Source: JANWHQ01 sp963775275
Lineage (GTDB): Bacteria; Pseudomonadota; Alphaproteobacteria; Caulobacterales; Caulobacteraceae
Length of the DNA stretch: 64,000 nt
Reading direction: 5' to 3'
Assembly: GCA_963775275.1 (NCBI GenBank)
Contig: CAVZII010000005.1
Span: 4,278,001-4,342,000 of the forward strand
Part shown: positions 1 through 9,487 of the stretch, one piece after another
How positions within the stretch are numbered: the stretch's first letter is position 1
Layout: the number at the start of each line of letters is the position of its first letter
Translations under genes and position numbers: made by a program
The notes under the pieces: model-generated
Database searches by the model: none
Seen by the model: the letters and a program-made list of their open reading frames with translations, nothing else
Told to the model about the DNA's origin: nothing

Positions 1-1193
1 CCGTACTCGCTGTCGTTGGCTTCGGCGATCGCCTCGTCGAGGTTGGTGTAGCTCAGCACCGGCAGCACCGGGCCGAACTGCTCTTCCTTCACCAGCCGCG
101 CGTCATGCGGGATGTCGCGCACGATGGTGGGCGGGATGAAGTAGCCCGGACGGTCGGGCAGCTCGCCGCCGGCGATGATCTTGCCGTTCTTGCGGGCGTC
201 CTCGAGGTACTCCTTCACCTTCTCGTACTGCATCTTGTTCTGGATCGGGCCGAGCTGCGTGCCCTGCTCGAGGCCGTCGCCGAGCACCGCCTCCTCGGCG
301 AGCTTGGCGAGCTCGGCGCAGAGCTCGTCGTACATGCTTTGCGGCGCATAGACGCGCTTGATGGCGAGGCAAACCTGGCCGGAGTTCATCGTCGCGCCGC
401 CGAAGATCTTGGGCGCGACCTCCTTGGGATCGACGTCATCGAGCACGATGGCCGCGTCGTTGCCGCCAAGCTCGAGCGTGATCCGCTTCAGCGAGGAGGC
501 GGCGCTGGCCATCACCTTCTTGCCGGTCGCCGTCGAACCGGTGAACGCCACCTTGGCGATGTCCGGGTGGGCGGTGATGAGGCCGCCGAGCTCGTTCTGA
601 TCGGCGATGACGTTGATCACGCCCGGCGGGAAGATGTCGGCGCACAGCTCCCCGAACAGCAGCGTGGTCAGCGGCGTCGTCGGCGCCGGCTTGCAGATCA
701 TGGTGTTGCCGGCCAGGAGCGCCGGTCCGACCTTGATCGACAGCAGGATGAGCGGGAAGTTCCACGGCGTGATCGCCGCCACCACGCCCAGAGGCGCGTG
801 CTGCATGATGATCTTCGACTCGGCGTCGTCCTTCAGGACCTTCTCCGGCAGGTCGAGCGAGGCGAAGTACTGGATGCCGGCGGCGGTGCCGCCCACTTCC
901 CACATCGCCATGGGCAGGGGCTTGCCCTGCTCCTGGGTGAGCAGGCGGGCGAACTCCTCCTGGCGGGCCATCAGGGCGTCGGCCAGCTTGTTCAGGAGCG
1001 CGGCGCGCTCCTTCAGGGGACGCTTGGACCAGGCGGGGAACGCGGCCTTGGCGGCGGCGACGGCCTGGTTGAGCTGGGCCTCATCGGCCCGCGGGCAGAC
1101 GGCCACCACGTCTTCGGTGGCGGGATTGAGCACATCCATGGTCAGCGCGCCGGGCGTGAGTCGACCATTGATGAGCAGTTTGAAGTCCTTCAT
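1..1193 (-). CDS. NAD(P)-dependent aldehyde dehydrogenase, C-terminus beyond window
   Basis: About 397 residues of an aldehyde dehydrogenase superfamily protein are read; the gene runs off the left edge, so the C-terminal quarter is missing. The cofactor-binding FTGSTATGK motif, the general-base glutamate in LELGGNDA and the nucleophilic cysteine in NSGQVCLA are all present, so the enzyme should oxidise an aldehyde to an acid. The ATG at 1193 follows an AGGA about seven bases upstream. Its neighbour, the cytochrome c gene, is divergent, with about 200 bp of shared upstream DNA. The substrate cannot be told from sequence; betaine-, lactaldehyde- or coniferyl-type aldehydes are all possible. 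Confidence 0.9.
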   Translation of the reverse strand, partial: MKDFKLLINGRLTPGALTMDVLNPATEDVVAVCPRADEAQLNQAVAAAKAAFPAWSKRPLKERAALLNKLADALMARQEEFARLLTQEQGKPLPMAMWEVGGTAAGIQYFASLDLPEKVLKDDAESKIIMQHAPLGVVAAITPWNFPLILLSIKVGPALLAGNTMICKPAPTTPLTTLLFGELCADIFPPGVINVIADQNELGGLITAHPDIAKVAFTGSTATGKKVMASAASSLKRITLELGGNDAAIVLDDVDPKEVAPKIFGGATMNSGQVCLAIKRVYAPQSMYDELCAELAKLAEEAVLGDGLEQGTQLGPIQNKMQYEKVKEYLEDARKNGKIIAGGELPDRPGYFIPPTIVRDIPHDARLVKEEQFGPVLPVLSYTNLDEAIAEANDSEY

Positions 1194-1392
1194 CGGGGTT
1201 TCCTGAGGAGGTAGGTGAATTTTGCGCGGCCCGGCGCCCCAGAGGCTCTTCCAGGCCGTGAGCACGCTAGCGGAAATCCAGGGCCATGTCGCGCCCTAAG
1301 CGGCGATCCTGTCGGTGCAACCGCGCCATTGCATCTTGCTTTCCGAGGACTAGCTTGCGCGCCGTCTCCAACCACAGGCGAAGGATAGGATC

Positions 1393-1899
1393 ATGCGGGC
1401 GTTTTCAGTAACGGCGTTGGCTCTGGGCGCGGCGGCCCTCCTGGCAGGCTGCGGCAAGAAGAGCGAAGAGCCCGTGATGCCGTCGACGCCGCCGCTGTCG
1501 GCGGAGGAGTCGGCGGCCGCGCCGCCAGCGTCCGCGACCCCCGAGCAGCTCAAGATGGTCGCCGCCCTCCCCGCGCCCTACAACACGGGCGACCCGGCCG
1601 CGGGTCAAGCCAAGTTCGCCCAGTGCGGCTCGTGCCACACCATCGTCAAGGGCGGGCCGAACCTGATAGGACCGAACCTCTGGGGAGTCTACGGGACCAA
1701 GGCCGCCGAGGTCCCCGGCTTCGAGTTCTCCGACGAGATGAAGAGCTCGGGCATGACCTGGGACGCGCCGACGCTCGACAAGTGGATCACGAACCCCCGC
1801 GCGGTCCTGCCGCAGACCAAGATGACCTTCGTCGGCGTTCCGGACGAGAAGGACCGGCGCGACATCATCGCCTACGTGGCCACCCAGAGGGACCAGTAG
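1393..1899 (+). CDS. Lipoprotein class I cytochrome c
   Basis: The 168-residue product starts with a lipoprotein signal ending in a LAGC lipobox, followed by a Pro/Ala/Ser-rich tether of about 40 residues and one cytochrome c domain. The haem site CGSCH covers residues 78-82 and the likely sixth ligand is Met144 in TKMTF. It resembles the membrane-anchored cytochrome c552/c550 group that passes electrons to terminal oxidases in alphaproteobacteria, acting on the periplasmic face. A GGA-rich ribosome site precedes the ATG. It converges with the RND pump gene, leaving only about 20 bp between the stops. The redox partner is not evident from the neighbours. Confidence 0.88.
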   Translation: MRAFSVTALALGAAALLAGCGKKSEEPVMPSTPPLSAEESAAAPPASATPEQLKMVAALPAPYNTGDPAAGQAKFAQCGSCHTIVKGGPNLIGPNLWGVYGTKAAEVPGFEFSDEMKSSGMTWDAPTLDKWITNPRAVLPQTKMTFVGVPDEKDRRDIIAYVATQRDQ

Positions 1900-1918
1900 C
1901 GCCTGGAGCCTATCCCAG

Positions 1919-4900
1919 CTACTCGGCGGCGGCCCGGCCCGGCCGGGCGTCCGTCGGGGGCGTGCGCCCGTCGCGGCGCGGCTCAGTGGCCTCGAACGCT
2001 TCGATCATCCGCGAGACCCACTGTGGCGAGCGCGTGCGCCCCGCCAGGAGATTGTAGAAGACCGGCACCACGAACAGGGTGAGCAGGGTCGCGAAGATCG
2101 CGCCGGAGAAGATCACCACCCCGATGGTCATCCGGCTGCCCGCGCCCGGGCCGGCGGACAGGATCAGGGGAAGCGATCCGAAGGCCGCCGAGATCGAGGT
2201 CATGATGATGGGTCGCAAGCGGATGCCGGCGGCCTCGATCACCGCCTCCGCCACCGAGCGACCCTGGTCGCGCAGCTGGTTGGCGAACTCGACGATCAGG
2301 ATGCCGTTCTTGGCCGCGATGCCGATCAGGATGATCAGCCCGATCTCCGAATAGGTGTTGATCGTGGATCCGGCCATCAGCAGGCCGAACAGGCCGCCCA
2401 GCGCGGCGAGCGGTACGGTGAGCATGATCACCGCCGGGTGGATCCAGCTCTCGAACTGGGCCGCCAGGACCAGGAACACCAGAAGCAGGGCGGCGGCGAA
2501 AGCCAGGCCCACCGCGTTGGACGCCTCGAGGTAGTCCTTGGCCTGTCCGCCCCAGCCGATGACGATGCCCGAGCGCGGCTGCTTGGCCGCGAGCTGGCGG
2601 TAGAAGTCCACGGCCTCGGCGATGGTGTAGCCCGGCGCGAGCTCGGCGGTCAGGGTGACCGACCGCTGCCGGTCCGTGCGCGAGCGGTTCGGCGTGTCGC
2701 CGCGCACCTCCGTGTGCACGACATTCGACAACGGGATGAGCTCGCCCGACGAGCCCCTGACATAGAGGGTGTTCAGGTCCTGCAGGCTGCGCCGCTTGGA
2801 GAGATCCGTCTGCAGCCAGACATCGTACTCCTGTCCGTTCTTGACGTAGGTCGTCACCTTCTCGGAGCCGAACATGACCTCGAGCGCATGGCCGACGGCC
2901 TGGGCCGAGATGCCGAGGGCGGCCGCCTTGTCGCGGTCGAGGTCGACCATCAGGCGCGGCGAGGTCGGCTCGTAGTCCAGGCGCGCGCGCAACAGTCCCG
3001 GATTCTTCTGGGCCGCCGCGAAGAGCGGCTGAATCCAGCGCGCGATCTCCGGATAGTCGTTCCCCTCGGCGATGAGGTCGATGTTCGAGCCCGAGCCGCC
3101 GCCGTTGCGCTGGAAGGGCCCGCGCACGCTGGCGATGACCCGCACGCCGGTGATGCCGCGCAGCTGCCGGTTCAGCTCGGCGGCCACCGCCTGGGCTGAG
3201 ACCTTGCGCTTGCTCCAGTCGGTCAGCACCACCGCGCCGAAGCCCGCGTTGAACTGGTTCTGGCTGAACCGCGGGACGCCGATGACGTAGAGCCTGACCA
3301 CGCCCTGGCGGCGCAGGCGCTCGAGCGCGGGCATGGCCTTCAGCGCCTGGGCCCTGGTGTAGTCCCAGCCCGAGCCCTCGGGAGCCTGGATGTTCAGATC
3401 GACGCGGCCGCGGTCCTCGGCCGGCACCAGCTCCTTGGGCATGGCGAAGAACAGGCCGCCGGCCGCCGCCGCCAGCACCGCGACGCCCAGCCCCACGAAG
3501 AGGGCCGACCGACGGCTGGCCAGCAGCATCTCCAGCGACGCGCGGTAGGAGGCTCTGAGTCGTTCCACGGCCAGATTGACGTTGCGCGCGAGCCAGCCTT
3601 CGCCGCGGGCCGGCCGCAGCAGCTTGGAGCTGAGCATGGGTGAGAGGCTGAGGGCGAGCACGGCCGAGAAGAACACGGCCGCCGCGATCGCCACCGCCAG
3701 CTCCACGAACAGGCGGCCGATGTAGCCCGGCAGGACCATCAGGGGCGCGAAGACCGAGATCAGCACCACCGTCGTGGCGATCACGGCGAAGAAGACCTGG
3801 CGCGCGCCCCGCTCGGCCGCCACGAGCGGCGGCTCGCCCGAGTCGATCCGTCGCTGGATGTTCTCCACAACGACGATGGCGTCGTCGACGACCAGGCCGA
3901 TCGCCAGCACCAGGGCCAGAAGCGTCAGAAGGTTGATCGAGAAGCCGAGCGGCTTCAGCACGATGAAGGTGGAGAGGATGCAGATCGGCGCCACGATCGA
4001 GGGGATCAGGGCCGAGCGCCAACTGCCGAGGAAGATGAAGTTCACCAGCGCCACCAGCAGCAGCGACAGGCTCATGGTGATCCAGACTTCCTTGATCGCG
4101 TCGCGGGTGAAGACGGTCCAGTCGACCGAGGCCTTCAGCTCGGTCCCCTGGGGCAGGCTGGCGTTGATCTCCTTCACGTCGTGCTTGACGGCCGCGGCGA
4201 TCTGCAGATCGTTGGCCTGGGACTGGCGCGTGATGCCGAAGCCGATCTCGTCGACCCCGTTCAGCTGGAACATGCGCCGCCGCTCGTCGGGCCCTTCCTC
4301 GACATGGGCGATGTCCCCGAGGCGCGTGACGTAGGCGCCCTGCAGCCCTTCCTGGTTGGTCACGCCGTTCAGCGAGGCGCTGGAGGGACCGGTCGCCCCG
4401 GCGGTCGAGGAGGTCTGGCCGCGCACGGCGGAGCCGGGACGCATGATCGGCAGACGTGCGAAGTCCTCGGGGCGCGTGTAGCCGCGGTTCACGCGGATAG
4501 TAAAGTCCTTGGCGTCGGACTCCAGCGCGCCGGCGGGCAGCTCGACATTCTGGGAATTGAGCGCGGTCTCCACATCGTCGACGGTCAGGCCCCGGGAGGC
4601 CATGGCGTCCGCGTCGAGCCAGATGCGCATGGAGTAGAGCTGCGCCCCGACCATGTAGACATTGGCCACGCCGGGGATCGTCGACATCCGGTTGACCAGG
4701 TAGCGGTTGGCGTAGTCGGCCAGTTGCAGCCGATCCATGGTCTTGGAGGTCAGGGTGACGAAGATCAGCGCCTGGGAATCGGCGTTCGCCTTCGAGATCT
4801 GCGGCGAATCCGCCTGCTGCGGCAGCCGCGAGAGCACGCGCGAGACTGCGTCGCGCACGTCGTTGGCCGCCTCGTCGAGGTTCCGATCCAGCGTGAAGGT

Positions 4901-5179
4901 GATGTTGATCTGCGAGCGACCGTCTCGGCTGGAGGAGCTCACCCGGTCGATGCCCTGGATGCCCGAGACCTGCCGCTCGATAACCTGGGTGATCCGCTCC
5001 TCGACCACCTCGGCCGAGGCGCCGGTGTAGGTGGTCGAGATCGAGACCTGGGGCGGGTCGACGTTCGGAAGCTCGCGCACCGACAGGCCGGTGAAGGCGG
5101 CGAAGCCGACGACGCACAGGATGATGGCCGCCACCGCGGCGAACACCGGTCGCCGGACGGAGAGGTCCGAGAGGGTCAT
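1919..5179 (-). CDS. RND efflux transporter, HAE1/AcrB family inner-membrane pump
   Basis: The 1086-residue protein has the AcrB architecture: a first membrane helix near the N-terminus, a periplasmic porter domain, six helices, a second porter domain and the final helices. The proton-relay aspartates in GLVVDDAIVVVEN are at residues 432-433 and the partner lysine in GIAAKNG is near residue 957. An insertion rich in Ser/Thr/Ala/Gly lies around residues 245-275 of the porter domain, making the protein slightly longer than usual. The ATG overlaps the adaptor gene stop by four bases, so the two are translationally coupled. No outer-membrane TolC-like gene is present nearby. The exported substrate is unknown; the HAE1 family normally handles hydrophobic or amphiphilic drugs. 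Confidence 0.95.
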   Translation of the reverse strand: MTLSDLSVRRPVFAAVAAIILCVVGFAAFTGLSVRELPNVDPPQVSISTTYTGASAEVVEERITQVIERQVSGIQGIDRVSSSSRDGRSQINITFTLDRNLDEAANDVRDAVSRVLSRLPQQADSPQISKANADSQALIFVTLTSKTMDRLQLADYANRYLVNRMSTIPGVANVYMVGAQLYSMRIWLDADAMASRGLTVDDVETALNSQNVELPAGALESDAKDFTIRVNRGYTRPEDFARLPIMRPGSAVRGQTSSTAGATGPSSASLNGVTNQEGLQGAYVTRLGDIAHVEEGPDERRRMFQLNGVDEIGFGITRQSQANDLQIAAAVKHDVKEINASLPQGTELKASVDWTVFTRDAIKEVWITMSLSLLLVALVNFIFLGSWRSALIPSIVAPICILSTFIVLKPLGFSINLLTLLALVLAIGLVVDDAIVVVENIQRRIDSGEPPLVAAERGARQVFFAVIATTVVLISVFAPLMVLPGYIGRLFVELAVAIAAAVFFSAVLALSLSPMLSSKLLRPARGEGWLARNVNLAVERLRASYRASLEMLLASRRSALFVGLGVAVLAAAAGGLFFAMPKELVPAEDRGRVDLNIQAPEGSGWDYTRAQALKAMPALERLRRQGVVRLYVIGVPRFSQNQFNAGFGAVVLTDWSKRKVSAQAVAAELNRQLRGITGVRVIASVRGPFQRNGGGSGSNIDLIAEGNDYPEIARWIQPLFAAAQKNPGLLRARLDYEPTSPRLMVDLDRDKAAALGISAQAVGHALEVMFGSEKVTTYVKNGQEYDVWLQTDLSKRRSLQDLNTLYVRGSSGELIPLSNVVHTEVRGDTPNRSRTDRQRSVTLTAELAPGYTIAEAVDFYRQLAAKQPRSGIVIGWGGQAKDYLEASNAVGLAFAAALLLVFLVLAAQFESWIHPAVIMLTVPLAALGGLFGLLMAGSTINTYSEIGLIILIGIAAKNGILIVEFANQLRDQGRSVAEAVIEAAGIRLRPIIMTSISAAFGSLPLILSAGPGAGSRMTIGVVIFSGAIFATLLTLFVVPVFYNLLAGRTRSPQWVSRMIEAFEATEPRRDGRTPPTDARPGRAAAE

Positions 5180-6282
5180 GAGGCGCGACGCCGGCCGCCC
5201 GCGCCGCCGCCCTCGAGCCGGACCGGCTGGTTGGGCTCCAGGCGGTTCACCCCGTCCGCGACGATGCGATCGCCGGGCTTGATCCCGTTCCTGATCTCGA
5301 TGAAGCCGCCCTGGTCGGCGCCCGTCTCCACCTGCCGCTCCTCGGCGATCAGGCCGCCGGGCGTGGGCGTCAGCACATAGACGTAGGCGAGCTGGTTCTC
5401 GAACTGCACGGCCGCCTCCGGCGCCGCCATCGCCTGTCGCTGGCCCTGGTCGATCGTCACGCGCATGAGCATGCCGGGCTTCAGCCGCCCGTCGGGATTC
5501 GGAAACTCCGCCCGCGCCTTGATCGTACGGGTCTTCTCGTCGACCCGCGTGTCGATCTTGGAGATCCGTCCTGAGAACGGTTCTTTGGGATAGGCGTCGG
5601 CGCGCGCCTCGATCCCCAGGCCCTCGCGCAGGGACGGCAGGTAGCGGTCGGGCACGTCGAAATCGACCCGGACGACCGCGACATCGTCCAGGGAGGCGAT
5701 CGGCGCTCCGGGATTGATCAGGGCGCCCGGCGCGATGTCGGACAAGCCGATCACCCCGGAGAACGGGGCCCGGATGACCCTGTCACCCAGCCGCGAGCGG
5801 GCGGCCTCGAGGTTGGCCTTGGCCTGGTCATAGGCGGCCCGGTACTGGTCCACCGACGCCTTCGCCGCCACGCCTTGCTGTCCCAGCGTGCGCCACCGGT
5901 CATAGTTGATCTGCGCCAGCTCCAGGGCCGCCTCGGCCTGGGAGATGTCGGCGGACTGCTCCTGGGCCTTCAGGTCGACCAGCACCTGGCCCTTGTCGAC
6001 ATAGGCGCCGTCGGTGAAGTGCACGGCCGTGATCAGCTCGGTGGTGTTGGAGCTGATGGTGACCGACTGGCGGCCCTTGGCCACGCCCAGGACCTCGATA
6101 CGGTCGTCGAACGGCCGCATGGTCACCGTCGCGGCCGAGACCGGCACCGCCGCCCGCTCGGCCTGGGCACGGTCGAACTTGCCATGGCCTGCGGACATGA
6201 CGGCCAGCCTGACCCCGCCGGCGACAGCCATGAGGGCAAGCACGCATGCGGCCGCAACGAGGAAGAAGTGTCGTCGGAACAA
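5176..6282 (-). CDS. RND efflux periplasmic adaptor (HlyD/MFP family)
   Basis: This 368-residue membrane fusion protein has an N-terminal hydrophobic anchor (about residues 7-28), a lipoyl-like beta domain, an alpha-helical hairpin around residues 105-160 rich in Ala/Glu/Gln, and beta-barrel and membrane-proximal domains to the C-terminus. It links the inner-membrane RND pump to an outer-membrane channel. The start used is a TTG at 6282 preceded by GAGAGG. Its stop overlaps the pump gene start (ATGA), defining a two-gene operon with adaptor first. The outer-membrane component must be encoded elsewhere. Regulation is not visible; no TetR or MarR gene adjoins it. Confidence 0.93.
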   Translation of the reverse strand: MFRRHFFLVAAACVLALMAVAGGVRLAVMSAGHGKFDRAQAERAAVPVSAATVTMRPFDDRIEVLGVAKGRQSVTISSNTTELITAVHFTDGAYVDKGQVLVDLKAQEQSADISQAEAALELAQINYDRWRTLGQQGVAAKASVDQYRAAYDQAKANLEAARSRLGDRVIRAPFSGVIGLSDIAPGALINPGAPIASLDDVAVVRVDFDVPDRYLPSLREGLGIEARADAYPKEPFSGRISKIDTRVDEKTRTIKARAEFPNPDGRLKPGMLMRVTIDQGQRQAMAAPEAAVQFENQLAYVYVLTPTPGGLIAEERQVETGADQGGFIEIRNGIKPGDRIVADGVNRLEPNQPVRLEGGGAGGRRRAS

Positions 6283-6415
6283 TGCGCCTCTCTTGCGCTG
6301 GGTGGCCCCGGCCCGACGCAGCTCTAGCCGCTGAACATATGGCCAGCGAGGCCTCCGCCGTCCAGTGACAGATCACCGATCGCGCCGCGCCGGCCCCCCG
6401 ACGGCGCGCAAGCGG

Positions 6416-7192
6416 TCAGGCGTCGTAGCCTGGAGAACGCCGGTCGAGCCGGCGCAGAAGACCGGGCCAGGGCAGGTTCGCCATGACCCCAAGGCCGCCG
6501 CCCACGACCTTCTCGACCTCGCCCCGGGCGCTCCCGGAAGCCATCAGGACCCGATCCCTTCCGGCCGCCAGCGCCATCACCTGCATCCTGCAGGCCCGCT
6601 CCAGGTGGAACAGGGCGACCCAGGCCTCGGCGGCGGTGGAGCCGGTCGCCAGGGTTCCGTGATTGCGCAGCATCATCAGCGACTTGTCGCCGAGGTCCGC
6701 GACCAGGCGCTCGCGCTCATCGAGCTTCAGGGCGATGCCCTCGTAGTCGTGATAGGCCAGATGCGGCAGGACGATCAGCGCGTGCTGCGACAGGGGCAGC
6801 AGACCCTCCGCCTGGGCCGAGACGGCCACGCCCTGGTCGGTGTGAAGGTGGATGACGAACCTGGCGTCCTCCCGCGCGCCATGCACCGCCGAGTGGATCA
6901 CGTAGCCCGCGGCGTTGATGCCGAAGGGGCTGTCCATGACGATGTTGCCGTCCAGGTCGACCTTGACCAGGGACGAGGCCGTGACCTCCTCGAAGAACAT
7001 GCCGAAGGGGTTGATCAGGAAGTGGTGCTCCGGCCCGGGCACGCGGGCGGAGATGTGGGTGAAGATGAGGTCGTCCCAGCCTTCCAGCGCAACCAGCCGG
7101 TAGAGCGCGGCCAGGTCCACCCGCACCCGCCATTCCTCGGCGCTGACCTGACCCTGGAGCGAGCGGATTCCCGCGAAGTTCCCGTCGGCCAT
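6416..7192 (-). CDS. Class II aldolase/adducin family protein
   Basis: The 258-residue protein matches the class II aldolase/adducin fold. Candidate zinc ligands are seen in FTHIS, in the HLH of VIHLHTD and in the later RNHGTL stretch. Family members include fuculose-phosphate aldolase and many uncharacterised proteins that lack aldolase activity. The longer adducin-like spacing and the lack of sugar-kinase or isomerase neighbours argue against a simple sugar-phosphate aldolase, so the substrate is left open. GGAGA lies seven bases before the ATG. About 130 bp separate its stop from the adaptor gene upstream region, and it is probably transcribed alone. Confidence 0.85.
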   Translation of the reverse strand: MADGNFAGIRSLQGQVSAEEWRVRVDLAALYRLVALEGWDDLIFTHISARVPGPEHHFLINPFGMFFEEVTASSLVKVDLDGNIVMDSPFGINAAGYVIHSAVHGAREDARFVIHLHTDQGVAVSAQAEGLLPLSQHALIVLPHLAYHDYEGIALKLDERERLVADLGDKSLMMLRNHGTLATGSTAAEAWVALFHLERACRMQVMALAAGRDRVLMASGSARGEVEKVVGGGLGVMANLPWPGLLRRLDRRSPGYDA

Positions 7193-7504
7193 TCGAGCTC
7201 TCCCTGACCCGCGTCGCCGCCCGAGCGTCCGGGCCCGATGGGCTGGAGCTTACGCCCGACGCCTGACCCGCGCCACTGCATCCAGTCAGCAGGCACAGGC
7301 CCGCTTGCGCGCCCGGCGCAGCGGTGGCTGGGCGACGGCGGGCGACCGCCCGGCCGGTTCCAACGGGCTGGCGCGGTTGAGGTCGTCCCCCGGTCCAGCG
7401 CCAGCAACGCCGGCTCGGCCAACGAGCTTCCTGTCCGCCAGCTGGCCGCCCGCGACGGGGCCTTCATCAGCACGAGCCTGGCGCGCCGCGATGCCGGCCC
7501 ATCG

Positions 7505-7530
7505 GGAACGTTGACGGCGGCTTAACCGTT
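7505..7530 (+). promoter_or_regulatory. EcfG/SigT-type promoter (GGAAC-N17-CGTT)
   Basis: GGAAC at 7505-7509 is followed by a 17-base spacer and CGTT at 7527-7530. This fits the known consensus of the alphaproteobacterial general stress response sigma factor (GGAAC, 16-17 bases, CGTT). It lies about 47 bases before the ATG of an EcfG-like sigma gene, so positive autoregulation is the natural reading. The rest of the 385 bp gap between 7193 and 7577 shows no convincing gene. Confidence 0.8.
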
Positions 7531-7577
7531 GCTTCCACGTAGGCTGGCGCGTCCAGCGTCGCTCGACAGGAGTTCCC

Positions 7578-8168
7578 ATGACGGCCTCCGTCTCATTCGA
7601 CGAACAATTCCGCGAAGAGCTCATCGCCCTCATCCCCCACATGCGGGCCTTCGCCCGCTCGCTCTGTGGCGACGCGGCCAGCGCCGACGACCTCGTCCAG
7701 GAGGCGCTCGCGCGAGCCTGGAACAACCGGTCGAGCTTTGCGCTCGGGACCAACATGAAGGCCTGGACCTTCATGATCACCCGCAACCAGTTCTATTCGG
7801 ACAAGCGCCGCTCCTGGCGCCAGCAGCCCCTGGACCCGGAGGTCGCCGAGCGGACCCTGGTGGCGGTCGACGATCCCACCGCAGCGATCGAGCTCGACGA
7901 GCTGCGCCGTGCGCTCGCCATGCTGCCCGACGCTCAGCGCGAGGCCCTGATCCTCATCGGCGCGGGCGGCTTGTCCTACGAGGAGGCCGCCGAGATCTGC
8001 GGCGCCGCGGTCGGCACCATCAAGAGCCGGGTGAGCCGGGCCCGCGACCGGCTGAGCGAAATCCTGGAGGGCGGCGAGATCGACGTCGACGACGTCGCGC
8101 CCAGCGACGCGCTCGGCTTCATCATGGCTCAGGTCGAGCTCATCCGCACCGCACAGCGCGCCGCCTGA
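7578..8168 (+). CDS. EcfG-like (ECF15 group) RNA polymerase sigma factor
   Basis: The 196-residue protein carries sigma region 2 (about residues 12-78, with the DDLVQEALARAW core and a TRNQFYSD segment) and region 4 (about residues 105-160, with SYEEAAEICG and VGTIKSRVSRAR). The wording of both regions is close to EcfG/SigT of the general stress response, which directs transcription from GGAAC...CGTT promoters. Such a promoter lies directly upstream. The usual partners NepR and PhyR are not adjacent, so this may be a second EcfG paralogue rather than the one in the canonical nepR-ecfG-phyR locus. A CAGGAG ribosome site precedes the ATG. Confidence 0.9.
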   Translation: MTASVSFDEQFREELIALIPHMRAFARSLCGDAASADDLVQEALARAWNNRSSFALGTNMKAWTFMITRNQFYSDKRRSWRQQPLDPEVAERTLVAVDDPTAAIELDELRRALAMLPDAQREALILIGAGGLSYEEAAEICGAAVGTIKSRVSRARDRLSEILEGGEIDVDDVAPSDALGFIMAQVELIRTAQRAA

Positions 8169-8320
8169 CCTCCCTCGGCAGGCGTCAGCGGCGGCCAGGT
8201 TAACCGCGGCGCTGTCGGCCTTGCTCGCTCTGCGGCGGAGCCTCGCGGTCCGCGATTAAGGGTGTTTTCACGCGGATTGCGCAGTCTGCCCTCCACCGAC
8301 CGGCCACGCGGAGAGCATGG

Positions 8321-9442
8321 GTGAGCATCGCTAGTCAGGCCGAGCGGCTGATGAAGCTGGCCCAGACCCGCACGCAGGGCGACCGCGAGCGGCTGTTGCT
8401 GGCGATCGCGGACCTGTGCGAGAGCGCCGACTCCGTCGGAGCCCTGGAGACCGAGGCGGTCCAGGCCCTGCTCAACGACATCTTCATGTGCCTGGTGGTG
8501 GAAGCGGAGCGCGATATCCGCCGGCGCCTGGCCGAGAAGCTGGCGCACGCCTTCTGGGCGCCCAGGGCGCTGATCAATGTGCTGGCGCTCGACGACATCG
8601 AGATCGCCCGGCCGATCATCGCCACCAGCCCCGTGCTCAAGGACCGCGACCTGATCCGGCTCCTGGTCGAGGCCACGATCGAGCACCAGATCGAGGTGGC
8701 GCGCCGCCCCTCGCTGGGCCCCCTGGTCGTCGACGCCATCCTGACCCAGGACGAACCGGCGGTGCTGTCCGCTTTGGCCTCCAACGCCCAGGCCCGGATT
8801 CCGCCGGCGGGCATGAGCCGGCTGGTGGAGGCGTCCAAGCACGTGGCGTCCCTGCGCACGCCGCTCGCGCGCCGTCCCGAGATGACCTCCGAGCTGGCCG
8901 CGCGGCTTTACGTCTGGGTGGGAGAGGCCCTGCGCGCCTCGCTGGTCACGCGCTTCCCCGTCGACGCCGACAAGCTCGATGACGCGCTCCACGCCGCGGT
9001 CAGGGAAGCCCACGACGACTCCGTCGCCGACCTGCACGCGCCAGTGACCGCCGAGCGGGCGCGCGAGCGCGAGGAGATGGAGCGCAGGCTCATCGCCAAG
9101 CTGCACGACGCCGGACAGCTCAAGCCGGGTTACCTGCTGAGAGCCTTGCGCGAGGGGCGGCTGTCCTTGTTCGAGGCGGCCATGGCCAAGCTCGGCGGTT
9201 TCACCTCCGAGCAGGTGGATCTGGCGATCGGCGCGGACAGCCCCGAGCTCCTGGCCCTGGCCTGCGCCGCCGTCGGCGTCGATCGGGTCGTCTTCCCGAC
9301 CGTGTTGACCCTGGTCCGCCAGCTGAACGGCGGGCGTCCCTCCGGCCCGCCCGAAATCGCCCAGCGTGCGCTCACCGCCTTCGGAGGGCATCCGGGCAGC
9401 GCCGCGGCCGCCGCCTTTCGCCATGCCGTCGCGGTCGTCTGA
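8321..9442 (+). CDS. DUF2336 domain protein (first copy)
   Basis: This 373-residue, mostly alpha-helical protein belongs to the DUF2336 family, typical of Caulobacterales and relatives and without known function. It has HEAT-like helical pairs, for example around LAEKLAHAFWAPRALINVLALDD, but no enzyme motif, signal peptide or membrane helix. The start is GTG at 8321 behind GGAGAG; an ATG four bases upstream is out of frame and stops at once. A second DUF2336 gene lies 1.5 kb downstream on the other strand, with NAD kinase and an Hpt protein between them. A structural or adaptor role in signalling is only a guess. Confidence 0.82.
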   Translation: MSIASQAERLMKLAQTRTQGDRERLLLAIADLCESADSVGALETEAVQALLNDIFMCLVVEAERDIRRRLAEKLAHAFWAPRALINVLALDDIEIARPIIATSPVLKDRDLIRLLVEATIEHQIEVARRPSLGPLVVDAILTQDEPAVLSALASNAQARIPPAGMSRLVEASKHVASLRTPLARRPEMTSELAARLYVWVGEALRASLVTRFPVDADKLDDALHAAVREAHDDSVADLHAPVTAERAREREEMERRLIAKLHDAGQLKPGYLLRALREGRLSLFEAAMAKLGGFTSEQVDLAIGADSPELLALACAAVGVDRVVFPTVLTLVRQLNGGRPSGPPEIAQRALTAFGGHPGSAAAAAFRHAVAVV

Positions 9443-9487
9443 CGGCCGGGTTTGACTCTGGACGGCCCGATGGGCTTGCTCGCGCCG

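Noticed and set aside
1983..5117. A second long minus-strand frame through the RND pump gene
   Set aside because: It is an offset frame of the pump gene; Arg/Gly/His-rich and without membrane helices.
8250..8320. A possible CtrA site (TTAA-N7-TTCA) upstream of the first DUF2336 gene
   Set aside because: Only one half-site matches the TTAA-N7-TTAA consensus; too weak to call.
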